A DNA stretch of 64,000 nt from Diphasiastrum complanatum (Eukaryota; Streptophyta; Lycopodiopsida; Lycopodiales; Lycopodiaceae). This document shows, one piece after another, positions 22,032-32,010 of the stretch. The stretch's first letter is position 1. Every line of letters starts with the position of its first letter. The translations under genes were made by a program, and so were the position numbers. The stretch lies in NCBI GenBank assembly GCA_029204225.1, contig CM055108.1:12711955-12775954 (forward strand), written 5' to 3'. Below the pieces are notes generated by a model. That model made no database searches. It was not told where the DNA came from and worked only from the letters and a program-made list of their open reading frames with translations.

Positions 22032-22874
22032 TGTAGGAACGAAAATGCAACAGTTAGCAGCAGAGATATTCAAGTAGAAGAATTCATACAGTTTGCACAA
22101 ATGAACGACGCAGTACTGAGACAGAAATTGCACTCTAATAAAAAAAAAATATCAACAATGAGTACAATAGCTTGAAGTAATAACTTCAACTTGCTAAGTA
22201 TGATAAATGCTGGTTACAGATAACTCTGATTAAAAGAGAATTTCCAAAAATTAACACTTACATATCTTGTTTCAACTAATATAGAAATTTATAATAGAGA
22301 AAATATCTTACAAGCTTTTAAGGCTATTTATGCCAGTCTTTGCATATGTACAAAAGTTGGTAACCGTCAACCGCCTTTGGGTTATTTGTTTGTCCAACTA
22401 TTTTAGGGTTACTTATCCATTAGCAAAGTCGGTCAGCAAAATCGCAAAAAAGATGAAAGTGCCTTAAAATGATTTCTAAGATATTCTGGCCACTTGGCCA
22501 GCTTGTCGCATTTTTCACTATGGAGTAGAAAAGGCGAAAGGCGAAGGTGCCTTTTAAAAATGATTTCTAAGGTATTCTGGCCACTTGGCCAGTGTGTCGC
22601 ATTTTTCGCTAAGGAGCGAAAAAGGCTGAAAAGATGAAGGTGCCTTAAAAATAATTTCTAAGGTATTCTGGCCACTTGGCCAATGTGTCGCATATTTTGC
22701 TAAGAAGCAAAAAAGGCAAAAAAGACGAAGGTGCCTTAAAATGATTTCTAAGGTATTGAAAATCTCAAAGGGGGGAAAAATGTGAAGGCCTAAAAATATG
22801 TTGTCAGCCTTTGGTTTTTTAGGATGCTCATTACTTGAACGATTTGTTTAAGTCTAAGCATAAGAAATGTAACA
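22032..22874 (-). repeat. LTR family E (3' LTR of a minus-strand copia)
   Basis: On the minus strand it starts TGTTACATTTC right after a purine tract (AAGGGGGAG, 22875-22883) and ends CGTTCCTACA, giving TG...CA termini and 843 bp. The purine tract follows the RNase H of the copia fragment 22889-23915, so this is its 3' LTR. Internally it carries a 91-bp tandem array. Confidence 0.75.
22463..22757. repeat. 91-bp tandem array within LTR E
   Basis: Copies begin with 'tgatttctaaggtattctgg' or variants at 22470, 22561, 22652 and 22742 (periods 91, 91, 90). Each holds 'ccacttggccag', then 'gtgtcgcatttttcgctaag', forming an inverted repeat with the following 'gagcgaaaaaggc'. About 3.2 copies, increasingly diverged. 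Confidence 0.9.
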
Positions 22875-22888
22875 CTCCCCCTTAATGT

Positions 22889-23915
22889 GAATCCTTAAAA
22901 ACTTTGATCTTCAAATTTAACATATCGTTAAGTCTAAGATGTTGCTCAGAGCCTTTGTGAAGTAATCTGCTGCCATGTAATTTGTTCTTCAAACAATCAA
23001 TACTACTTCCTTACTATGCAATTTCTCTCTAAGGTAGTGATACCTGATTTTTATATGTTTGTTTCGAGAGTGAAATCTCGGATTGACAGATATCACTATT
23101 GTGCTTTGATTGTTACAATAGATTGTTGTAGAAAGTGGTTGTGCAAGATTGAGGTCTGCAAGCAGTTTCCTAAGCCAGACGTCTCTTTGGTTGCATTTGT
23201 GGTAGCTATCTATTCGGATTATGTTGATATTAATGCAACTGAGATCTGCTTCCAGCTGTTCCATGAGATTGGGCCTTGGTTATATAAAAATAAAAATCCA
23301 GAAGTTGATTATATGGTGTTGATATCTCATGCCCAATCCGCATCTGTGTAGGCTTCAAGGATATTGGCAATTTGGCTACCTCCATAGCAGATGCTGAGAG
23401 TTGTCGTTGTTTAAATGTACTTCATGACCTTTGTTAGCGCTTTCCAATGAGCTATGCCTAGATTTGACAGAAACTGGCTGAGTGCACTGATCGAATATGC
23501 AAGGTCTGGTCGAGTGCAAATCATTGTGTACATTAGTGAGTCGATGATGGATTGAAATGGGTAGAGCTTCATCTCCTCCTTTTTTGCCTCAGTTTAAGGA
23601 GACTGTTCCTTTGATAGTTTTAGTCCAAGGTCTAGTGGTAAGTGACTAGGTTTGCAGTTGGCCACTCTATGCTTTTCCAGCATGTTGTTGAGATATCGTT
23701 GCTGACTGATACAGATCAGTCTACTGGGTCAATCTTGCTGAATTTGGATTCCAAGACAATAGTGGACTGGACCCATGTCAGTCATCTTGTATTCTTGGGC
23801 CAACATGCATTTTGTATCCTTCATTCGATTCAGATTATTACTGAATAAGAGTGTATCATCCACGTAGAGAGTGATGATGATGAAGTATTCTGATACAGAT
23901 TTATTGTTGCCGGTA
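22889..23915 (-). pseudogene. Ty1/copia RT - RNase H fragment
   Basis: The minus strand encodes the RT tail with the active site (ITLYVDDTLLFSNN, near 23850), then EYKMTDMGPVHYCLGIQI, a degraded middle (23300-23700), and the copia RNase H end: WLRKLLADL, CNNQSTIVISVNPRFHSRNK, HIKIRYHYLREKL. The family's CDNQSA reads CNNQST, so one catalytic aspartate is changed to N. Upstream RT is replaced by the palindrome island at 23917. Inactive. Confidence 0.85.
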
Positions 23916-23916
23916 G

Positions 23917-24140
23917 TCGGACTTGGCGTGGATAATCCACGCATTTTGAATTTCACGACATTCAACCGATCTGCTGCCGTAAATGACATTTGTGTGGAAC
24001 ATCCGCGTGTGGATTATCCACGTGCTTGTATCCACGCGTATATCCATGCCAATCCACGGCTATATCCACGCGAATTTTTTTTGTCCGTGCGTCCACCTTT
24101 GTATTGTGTGTGGATATTTGCTATATGTGTTCTTCTATCG
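23917..24140. repeat. Second palindrome island (GCGTGGATAATCCACGC word)
   Basis: Carries GCGTGGATAATCCACGC (23929-23945), GTGTGGATTATCCACGTG (about 24006) and further partial copies of 'tatccacgcg' and 'catgccaatccacgg'. It lies exactly between a copia RT (left, ends near 23915) and a gypsy RT (right, starts near 24145), both minus strand. The word is the same as at 8455-8860. Confidence 0.7.
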
Positions 24141-24144
24141 TAAC

Positions 24145-24620
24145 ATCGCTGAAAACATTTTTCTGGATAGTCCAGATGATATTCGACATCACCATACAAG
24201 CAAAAATCATCCAGGAAAATTTTCATAAACCTGTCTAAGTAATCATAAAATGCTTTTGTCATAATCTTCTAGAAGGCTGCTGGCAAAATCTTTAGTCCAA
24301 ACGGCATTACTTTATAAGCATATGCCCCCCATTCTGTGATGAAGGTAGTCTTCTCTCAATCCTTCTCGGCAATTTGTATTTGATTATACCCACTAAACCC
24401 ATCCTAGAAACTATATAACTCATGACCCGCGACCTATTCTAAGCATTGCTCGGTCAATGGTAAAGGGAAATGATCTTTCACCTTGAATGACTTTAGCTTA
24501 TAGTAATCCACACATACCTGTAGATTACCGTTTTTCTTGGGTACAATCACAATGGGGCTTAGCCATGGCGTATAGTCAATAGCGTATATAAAACTTCATA
24601 CTTCCAAAGGTTTGCTTAAT
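24145..24620 (-). pseudogene. Ty3/gypsy reverse transcriptase fragment
   Basis: The minus strand reads, with several stops and shifts, FLGWV for the usual FLDGFSGYNQI, then TTF-TEWGAYAYKVMPFGL across frames, and an open stretch MTKAFYDYLDRFMKIFLDDF with the catalytic FLDD box (near 24215), followed by DVEYHLDYPEKCFQRC. These are RT blocks of gypsy elements. It breaks off at the palindrome island. Confidence 0.8.
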
Positions 24621-25058
24621 CTTGTACATAGTGACATTAGCAAATTGATTTGGTCCTAAGCATAGAAATCCAACTATCAATGTATTGTAATCATGTCTTA
24701 TTCATACCTTCCTAACTCAAGTGTTTTAGTATCTTGTTGTGAAAAGAGGATATGATTCACCCAGTATGCAAATAGAATTGACAACTAGCATTTTCAAACA
24801 AATATGTGAAAGATGACTAGTATATTTTGACAACTATTTTCTAGAATGTTTCAAGAACTCTTCTGTAGTATGTTTATTTCCCTTCTCAATATTGCGGTGA
24901 TGTCTAAGTTTGACTTGTCACTTTAGGGTTTCCTCATGTGTGACATTTAGTTCAAATACTACATTTGTTGGTCTGAAAGCTTGTCACTTTTCATATTTAT
25001 AAGATTCCAAACAATAAGCTTTATGATACACATAATTCATTAAGCTTATTAACCTGAA
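24621..25058. other. Intergenic, no gene seen
   Basis: AT-rich, with no recognisable domain on either strand. It may be the diverged upstream part of the direct repeat starting near 25059. Confidence 0.35.
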
Positions 25059-26500
25059 GTTGGTGCTATAAATCACATTAGAGACTTTTGACCTAAACCT
25101 AGCACTTCAACCCAAATTCTTTCATGGAGCATGTAGCGTCCTAAACTGAAAGTTGTCATAGGTCGTTCCCATAATCATGATGAACCTATACTACAAAAAA
25201 TGGTGTTGTTTGGTTCACTTTGATCATAAATGACTAGTATGTCAAATTGTCCAAAATTAAGATTTTTGGGTGGACCATTTCATGACCTGAGATGAGCATG
25301 GTCAATTTTTAGTAAATGAGCTCTGATCTGACTAGTGGCTAGCATCATTTTGAGATAGGACGAAGTGCACTGAGTCAGAAAGGACAAGTAGCCATCATGT
25401 TATGGACTATCCAAGTTAGGCTAAATCATGGCCCTTACAAAAAAAATAGACTGTCAAGATAAATTATAGACATGTTCGACATGGCCCATACTCAGAAGTG
25501 TTGCATTTATCTCCTTTACTCTCCTAAATCCTATGTTAATCTACCTCCATTCATGCTGCTGTATTTTACTTGTGTTGTCGCACAGTAGTCTACATATTTA
25601 CATGTAAAATAAGATAGGCAAAAAATGCGACCATTTGCATTTTTACTCGAGGATTTCCACAGACAAAAAAGGCAAAAAAAATGCGACACTGTGTTTTTAC
25701 ATGCATTTTATGACAGGCAAAAAATGCGACACTACCCTTTAAATGCCAAAGGTACCCTTTTAGAAAAGTGAAGATACACTGTAAATCAATTTTTAAGACA
25801 TTTGTTAGAGTGTCGCATTTTTCACATTTTCATCAATGTTAATTTTAGGGAAGGCCGACGTCGCGGCCTCCTCACACTCATCCCATGCACTGTGCAATCA
25901 GATATGACAATGACAACAGCCACCCACGATCTCCCATAGACAACATAGCCACTTTTGTACCTTTTTCATCTACACACCTCTAAAAATTATGTATATATAT
26001 TGAATACCATCTGCGTATTCAAAGAACGGATCAGAATAGAACAAAATAGAGAATGAAACATCACTGATAATCAGAGATAGACATGGTAGATGCTTTCGTG
26101 CATTGATTCTTTTCTTCCAGATGCATTGTCAGTAATAGGTTCATCACCTTCACAGATTGTGTGATTAGCTTTGTGAAGCAGGCGGAGATAGCTTATTCCG
26201 CTGCGCACAAACATTTTCCATTCGAGTTCGTTTCTTTTCGAGTTTGTTTCTTTTCGTGTTTGTTCCTTTTCGAGTTACCTTTCAATTCACCCCTCTTTCC
26301 AACAAGAAGAAACTTATCTCTAACGTCATAGATCTATTACAAATGTATTGGTTTAGTTCTCAACAAAATGACATTCAAAGGGTCACATGATGTCGTTAAG
26401 CAGTCATCTCTATGAAAAAACTAGACAATATCTAGGCCTAAATTTACTATATTCTATATTGATCTACAAGGTTTTATAATTTGAATATCTAGGCCTAATC
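25059..26500. repeat. Long direct repeat, copy 1 (split by a solo LTR)
   Basis: Segments 25059-25498 and 26305-26500 align in order with the uninterrupted 27342-28015. Shared phrases include 'cacattagagactttt', 'gatgagcatggtcaattttta', 'ttatggactatccaagttagg', 'acatgatcaatctattac'-like sequence and 'aactagacaatatctaggc'. The break point is the site of the LTR insertion. No coding. Confidence 0.8.
25499..26304. mobile_element. Solo LTR with 5-bp target duplication
   Basis: 806 bp running from TGTTGCATTT to CTTTCCAACA (TGTTG...CAACA inverted tips), flanked by AGAAG at 25494-25498 and 26305-26309. The related copy at 27342-28015 is continuous across the corresponding site, so this is a real insertion. 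It contains 'ggcaaaaaatgcgacac' repeats like those of LTR F and LTR E, and a TATA-like 'gtatatatattg' at 25990. No internal domain remains, so LTR-LTR recombination is inferred. Confidence 0.88.
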
Positions 26501-27341
26501 TACCCCCGCAATCCCCAATTTATGACTTATACCTAGTATGAGGAGTTAGATGTCTGATATTGTTCTGATGCATTCCGACACCCTTGCTATCACCATATAT
26601 TGATTCGTGATTCCATTATGAACCTATAGAACCACATACGACCATGTTCTGAGCCCGTTTGCACAAATGATATCTTTGTCCGAAATATGACTACCATTCT
26701 GACTAAAATCCTACAGTCGGCCGACCTAACTTGGACAAACAATCTCTGTTGTGCATATGCTATATCCCATCAACTAGTGGAAGACAAGACAAATTTGTGG
26801 ATACCCCTTAGGCTCTTGGCAATCGACCCAGGGCCATACATGAATGTCATAAAGTTGCCTAGAAAGTAGCTTTAGGAAAAAATGACTCTGAAAGAGTTGT
26901 TGAGTCATTATATTAATGCATAACTTTGACATGAGGTGAAATGTTTGTTTGGTTATGGACCTTGGAATGAGGTGAAACATTGATTTGGTTATCGACATTT
27001 TTAGGGCTACATGTCATGATACACAATTTTCTCATTTGGTAGATCTAGGCATGGACATTATTCAAATTTCAATCATAGCGCCTCTATGACAACATCAGTC
27101 AAAGTCATCTAGATTGTATGTGTTTGACAAAAGAAACATGAATTCCAAACACATTGTGCTTCCATGAAAATGTTCAAGCAAAAACACTAAATTCAAATTC
27201 CAAAAAAATCACGTTTAGAGGGTCTACTTTGCCCAAATTAAGTTAAAATCCACAACTACTAGTTTCTTCAAGTAGATGACTAGTAAACAGACCCAATAAC
27301 CCCGTTGTGGTCAGAAAATCAACACAATATCAAACACCTAA
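26501..27341. other. Intergenic, no gene seen
   Basis: No family-resembling ORF. Near 26885-27000 'gaggtgaaatgtttgtttggttat' is repeated at 26935 and 26971 in diverged form. Confidence 0.35.
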
Positions 27342-28015
27342 AGTTGGCCTTAAAAATCACATTAGAGACTTTTACCCAGACCTAGCACTTCAATCTTTCT
27401 TGGAGCATGCAACAACTCACATTGACGGCTGCTAGAAGTTTCTATAACCATTGATGGCAGTTACAAGTTCCAATAACCACGATGAGCCTATAAAACTAAG
27501 TACAATGTTTGTTTCGTTCACTCTAATCATAAATGGTTATTATGTCAAACAACCCCTAATTAGGGTTTCTAGGTGCACTATGTAGTGACCTAAGATGAGC
27601 ATGGTCAATTTTTAATGAGCGAGCTCCGATTTGAATGCTACCTAATCCGATTAGTAGCTAACATCATATTGAAACATGAGGAATCAAATTGAATTAGAAA
27701 GGGCAAGTAATCGTCAAGTTATGGACTGTCCAAGTTAGGTTAAATCATGTCCTTAGCAAAAAGTATGGCGTCAAGAGATCTTGGCACTCATAGGCATGTT
27801 TGTCATGGCCAATATCAAAAGAGACCTTTTTTTTAACATCATAGATCTATTGTGAAATTGTTGGCTTAGTTCTGGATGGAAACAACACTCCGTAGAATCA
27901 TTCGACCTCGTTAGACAATCATTTATACAAAAAAACTAGACAATATCTAGGCTTAAAGTTAGTATACTTCAAATTGATCTCCAAGGCTCTATAACTTGAG
28001 CCATCTATTCTTTGG
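27342..28015. repeat. Long direct repeat, copy 2 (uninterrupted)
   Basis: Partner of 25059-25498 plus 26305-26500. It contains a small extra segment (about 27427-27470, 'ttgacggctgctagaagtt') that is itself partly duplicated. It gives the empty-site structure for the solo LTR. It abuts the 84-bp array. Confidence 0.75.
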
Positions 28016-28017
28016 TC

Positions 28018-28625
28018 ATCATTTAAGTTGATTAAATGATGGTTTTTGTTCATCATTTACTTTTCATTTTGGCAACATAAAAAAGACGGTTTTTATTGGC
28101 CGTTGTTTAAGTCAACTTAAACGACGGTTTTTTACCATCATTTTGTTTTTGTTTCAACAGAATAAAAAAGACAGTCTTAATGGCAGTCATTAAAGTAAAC
28201 TTAAATGACGGTTTTTGGCCGTCATTTATTTTTCATTTTGGCAAAATAAAAAAGACGGTTTTTAATGGCCGTCATTTAGGTTGATTTAAATGATGGTTTG
28301 TGGGCATCATTTATCCTCCATTTTGACAAAATAAAAAGACGGTTTTAATCGGCCGTCATTTAAGTCGACTAAAATGAAGGCTTGTGATCATCATTTATTC
28401 TTCGTTTTAACAAAATAGAAAAGACAATTTTTGATGGCCGAAGTCCAGCTAAATGACGGTTTTTGGCCATCATTTATTCTTCACTTTAGCAAAATAAAAA
28501 AGATGGTCTTTATGGCTGTCATTTAAGTTGATTTAAATGACAGTTTTTGACCATCATTTATTTTCCATTTTGGCACAATAAAAAACAGTTTTTAAATCCC
28601 CATCATTTAAGTCGATTCAGAGAAT
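28018..28625. repeat. 84-bp tandem array with hairpin-forming units
   Basis: Seven units begin with 'agacggtttt' or variants at 28084, 28169, 28253, 28337, 28422, 28501 and 28584, plus a partial leading unit. Each unit has two inverted repeats, GACGG-tttttaatgg-CCGTC and AAATGACGG-tttttgg-CCGTCATTT, joined by 'cattttggcaaaataaaaa'. Stem changes often look paired. Such units resemble subterminal repeats of CACTA-like transposons, but no terminal repeat or transposase is visible. Confidence 0.88.
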
Positions 28626-28630
28626 GATTT

Positions 28631-28923
28631 TGTGTGTGAAATCAGAGCATGCACATATGCATTCACATAGCAGAAAAAGAGAGAGAGAACACCATTGCTA
28701 TTTCCTTAAACTTGCACACTGCAATATGAAAGGAATACAGTATGTGAGAGAGAGGTAGAAGTTACACCTCTTCATAAAAGACCTCAGCCCATTTCACATG
28801 GGGATGGGCCCAAAATATATCAAACTTGACTTTAGGCACATTGGGCCTTCACCACATCTATTAATGCATTTCAAGTATGTCTATAAATAGAAAGTGACAT
28901 TGCCCCTTAATAGTAATTCTAAC
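28631..28923 (-). repeat. 3' LTR of the gag-protease copia derivative
   Basis: On the minus strand a purine tract (GAGGGAGGG, about 28925-28935) is followed by TGTTAGAATTACTATT, a copia-type LTR start, with a TATA element 'tctatttatag' on the minus strand near 28885. The other end, at about 28631-28635 (TGTGTGAAATC on plus), resembles the LTR end at 30377 (TGTGAAAG) only loosely. The edge is approximate. Confidence 0.55.
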
Positions 28924-29039
28924 ACCCTCCCTCAATTATAGCTTTGTTAGAGGTGTTACTTCATGCTTAACCAAGTACGTCACACTGAAAGTACATTATA
29001 CTCATAACTCTACTAATGTGGCATTTATGCTAGCAATTA

Positions 29040-30250
29040 GTGCAAAAATCTGATGTCATCAAATGGAGAATGTGAGGAACAATTCCATCACCCTCCCTTG
29101 CAACACATCCAACTTGGTTAGCAATAACACAAGCATCTAGTTTGAACAATTTCCCTTATCTTTTACCTTTTGCAATCAAGACATCCTTCCTTTTAATCAT
29201 ATAAGCATCTCCATCAAACTCTACCTTGAGGCCTTTACTTAGCATTTGACTCACACTAAGCAAATTCTTGGTAATAGATGACCATTCCTATGACTCCAAA
29301 TGACCATTCCTATTTGTAGAGAGAGAAATAGGAATTGTGCCAATCCCTTTGATTGCACACTCACCATCATTGGCCGTGTAGATCACCCTCTTGTCATCTC
29401 CATATGCCAACAAAGAAGTGAAGTTTGTGAAAGGTCATATGTGAACTTGCTCCACTATCAATCCACCAAGGATCTAGATCTCCATCATTAGCAAGCATAC
29501 ATGAAGACATCACAAAAGCATCATCATTTGCATCTTGAACATCCAAACCATCCTCATCAACAGTACTATTACCTTGCTTGTCTCCTTGATCTCTCTTCTT
29601 CTTGTAGCACTCACTTGCAAAGTGTCCTTTGATGCCACAATAGAAGCACTTGAGCTTTGATCTATCCTTTTTTTTGCCACTTGAAGAATTGTCCACTTGA
29701 TCTTGCCCTTTAGAACACTTACTTTTGGTTTTGCCCTTGACCTTTGTGAACATAGCATCTTCTTGAAGTGTAGTCTTGCTTGAAGCCTATATTGTTCATT
29801 GATCAAGATCTCTTGAAGATCCATCAAACTTGGCAAAGTCTTTTGAATAGCAATACTTTGAGCAATGTTAGCATGAGCATCCAAAAATCCATTAAGAATC
29901 ACTTGAATAAGCTCTCCTTCCTTAATGCTTTCATCAATGCAAGCCAGCTCATCATTCAATGCTTTCATCCTCAAAACAAAAGTACTTGGACTTTCCTCAT
30001 TCTTTTGCAAACAAGAAAAGATTTTCCTTCTTACACTCTAGAAGTAGACTTGGATTCATAAAGCTTCTTCAATGAATTCCAAGCTTCCAAAGACGATGTG
30101 CACTTATCAACTTCCTTGAGAAGCTCATTGGTAACATTCATCTTTATCATGCGTATAGCCTTCTTGGCCCTCTTGTCATATCTCACTTGATCTTGGTGTG
30201 TTGTTGGTCTCTCCTCCAAACCTATAGCAATATCCAAAACATCATTCACT
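29040..30250 (-). pseudogene. Ty1/copia gag and protease of an internally deleted element
   Basis: The minus strand, start to end. Gag (30249 to about 29510) has RYDKRAKKAIRMIKM, SLEAWNSLKKLYESK and the UBN2-like MKALNDELACID. The zinc knuckle CFYCGIKGHFASEC is a CX2CX4HX4C nucleic-acid binder (near 29625). The protease active site WWIDSGASSHMT is near 29450. A downstream stretch reads YTANDGECAIKGIGTIPI then SVSQMLSKGLKVEFDG (29250-29120). Integrase, RT and RNase H, normally about 3 kb, are absent: the frame runs straight to the purine tract and LTR. Several shifts make it inactive now. It may have been a mobilisable deletion derivative. Confidence 0.85.
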
Positions 30251-30361
30251 CAAGAGCAAAAAACTCGATTTTGGTGTAGAATCCCCTCTACATGCTCTAG
30301 CCTTGATATCTTCACCAAATCATTGATAGATTTGATCTCCTCCTTCATAACCTGAAACAAA

Positions 30362-30375
30362 AGCTCTGATACCAT
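30362..30375 (-). other. tRNA-iMet primer-binding site of the gag-protease derivative
   Basis: The minus strand reads TGGTATCAGAGCTTT, 12 bases matching the initiator tRNA-Met PBS. It lies upstream of gag and adjoins the LTR remnant 30376-30600 on its 5' side. Confidence 0.8.
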
Positions 30376-30600
30376 GTGAAAGTTTTTCAATTCATTAAGA
30401 TCCAATCCACTTGAAAGATCTTTGGTTAGAAAGAGAAATACACTACCAATCTCACCAATGTAGAAAAATCAGCATCTACACACAAAATGAGATGCAAACA
30501 CTAATATAACTTGATCAAACTTGAATGAAATGATAAAGTACTATTTTTGTCCATACAAAACCAGCAAGCTACTGTATTTCAAACATGTGGATCCTAAAAT
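30376..30600 (-). repeat. 5' LTR remnant of the gag-protease derivative
   Basis: Placed by its contact with the PBS. It is cut off at about 30600, where the TCGGA palindrome island begins. Sequence match to 28631-28923 is too weak by eye to prove pairing. Confidence 0.45.
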
Positions 30601-30639
30601 AGCTACTATAGATCATTCTACACATAAAATTGCATGCAA

Positions 30640-30930
30640 TCACAAGTCAGATTGCCGACGTGGACGTCCACGTCGGATTACAAATATTTTTTTTTTCGAT
30701 AAGAAACATGCCAGATCATATCCACATTTGAATGTCGGAATCTGACATGTCGGATTCTGATGTGCCTTTCAAAAATTGGTTGCCGCCCATATTTCCCGAT
30801 CGTCAGACTCTGGTTTTCGGATTTTTTATTGGGACGTCGTATTTCGACGTGTCGAATTGCGATGTATTATGAAATTTTTCGAACATATGTCAGACGCCCA
30901 TGTCGAAATCTGCGCGATATGTTATTGTGA
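30640..30930. repeat. Island of TCGGA/TCTGAC palindromic words
   Basis: Contains a perfect 22-bp palindrome CCGACGTGGAC/GTCCACGTCGG at 30655-30676, then 'tgtcggaatctgacatgtcggattctga', 'cgatcgtcagactctgg', 'gggacgtcgtatttcgacgtgtcgaatt' and 'tgtcagacgcccatgtcgaaatctg'. It is CpG-rich against AT-rich flanks and has no coding. It resembles the other word islands in style but uses different words. Confidence 0.6.
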
Positions 30931-30960
30931 ATCTCTAAGTCTAAAAACAAAGTTGGCCTC

Positions 30961-31689
30961 AATATGCCAAATATGAAAATATAGCAAATACGATCAAACT
31001 AGTTGAATCTTTCACAAACACTTGTAGTTGACTTTTTACCGATACATGCCAAATTGACCCTATCCACTTATGACACCTAGGAGCTTGACAAAAAAAACCT
31101 TGTCAACCCCATAAAGCTAAGATAGATAATTTTTTGTAATTTTAACAAGATGTGGCTATGTACTAAGTTACAACTACACTAAGATTTGCAAAGAACACAT
31201 TTAATATAAAATCAACAATAACAAGATAATTTTTACCTACAGAAGACATCTTTTAAATGTTAAAGGGTTAGGGTTAGGGTTAGGGTTAGGCTTTATTTCT
31301 AAAAGTAGGGTTAGGGTTGGTAAATTTGACACAGTTGTCGTCATCGAAAAAGTTGGTCGCAATGTAAACCTTTAAACTAGTTGATGATAGTATCATTATT
31401 TGGTCGAAAAGGGGGTGCATTAAAGTTTAGAGGTCAATTTATAGGACCCAAAGAGTAAGACAAGACACCTTGTGAATTTGTGTTCAAGGTTGTCGTCAGA
31501 GTGATCTAAGCATTCATTTGACAATATTCTATAATTTTGCACATAGCTTTTAGCAATCCAATTTCTGTCTAGATAATATTTGTAATCTTTTACTTTTTAA
31601 AAGTATTTCTCTATGCTCATCAAAGTATTACAAAGGTTCAGATTTTTTAAAGAGATAAAGATCTTATGCTTAGCATAGCATAGACCAAT
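30961..31689. other. Intergenic with short telomere-like run
   Basis: No gene recognised. 31265-31290 is (GGGTTA)4GG, with a second short run at 31308-31318, matching the TTAGGG motif rather than the usual plant TTTAGGG. The rest is AT-rich. Confidence 0.6.
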
Positions 31690-32010
31690 ATTGTGCCATG
31701 ATAGAGTGCCAAAACTAGATACAGTTACGGAGAAAGAGTGTGCCTAGCGGTGCATTTTGCTGTCTAAGTTCAGACACTATCTTATCCATCGAAAAGTAGT
31801 CATTTATGCTCCTACCACTGCTATTAAACTCATGTTGAACAAACTTCACCTGCTAGATAGACTTGTCAAGTGGCTTGTTGTTCTAGAAGAATTCGATTAT
31901 GAGTTGAGAAACAAATTGCCCAAAGCCAAAAATTTGGTGGATTGTCTATGTGATTATAGCCTGGTAGAGGAAGATGACCTTGAGATAACTATAGTAATTA
32001 TTGTGTCTCG
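31690..32010 (+). pseudogene. Ty3/gypsy RNase H fragment (RT-fused type)
   Basis: Plus frames read RVCLAVHFAV then SKFRHYLIHRKVVIYAP, LHLLDRLVKWLVVLEEFDYELRNK and KNLVDCLCDYS, matching the gypsy RT-linked RNase H (ExECLAVVFAxxKFRHYL ... GRLAKWxLxLxEFDFE ... ADxLS). A frameshift lies at 31755. The RT upstream and integrase downstream are not recognisable. Confidence 0.75.

Noticed and set aside
22463-22757. CRISPR-like repeat array
   Set aside because: Units are contiguous 91-bp tandem copies with no unique spacers, lying inside an LTR.
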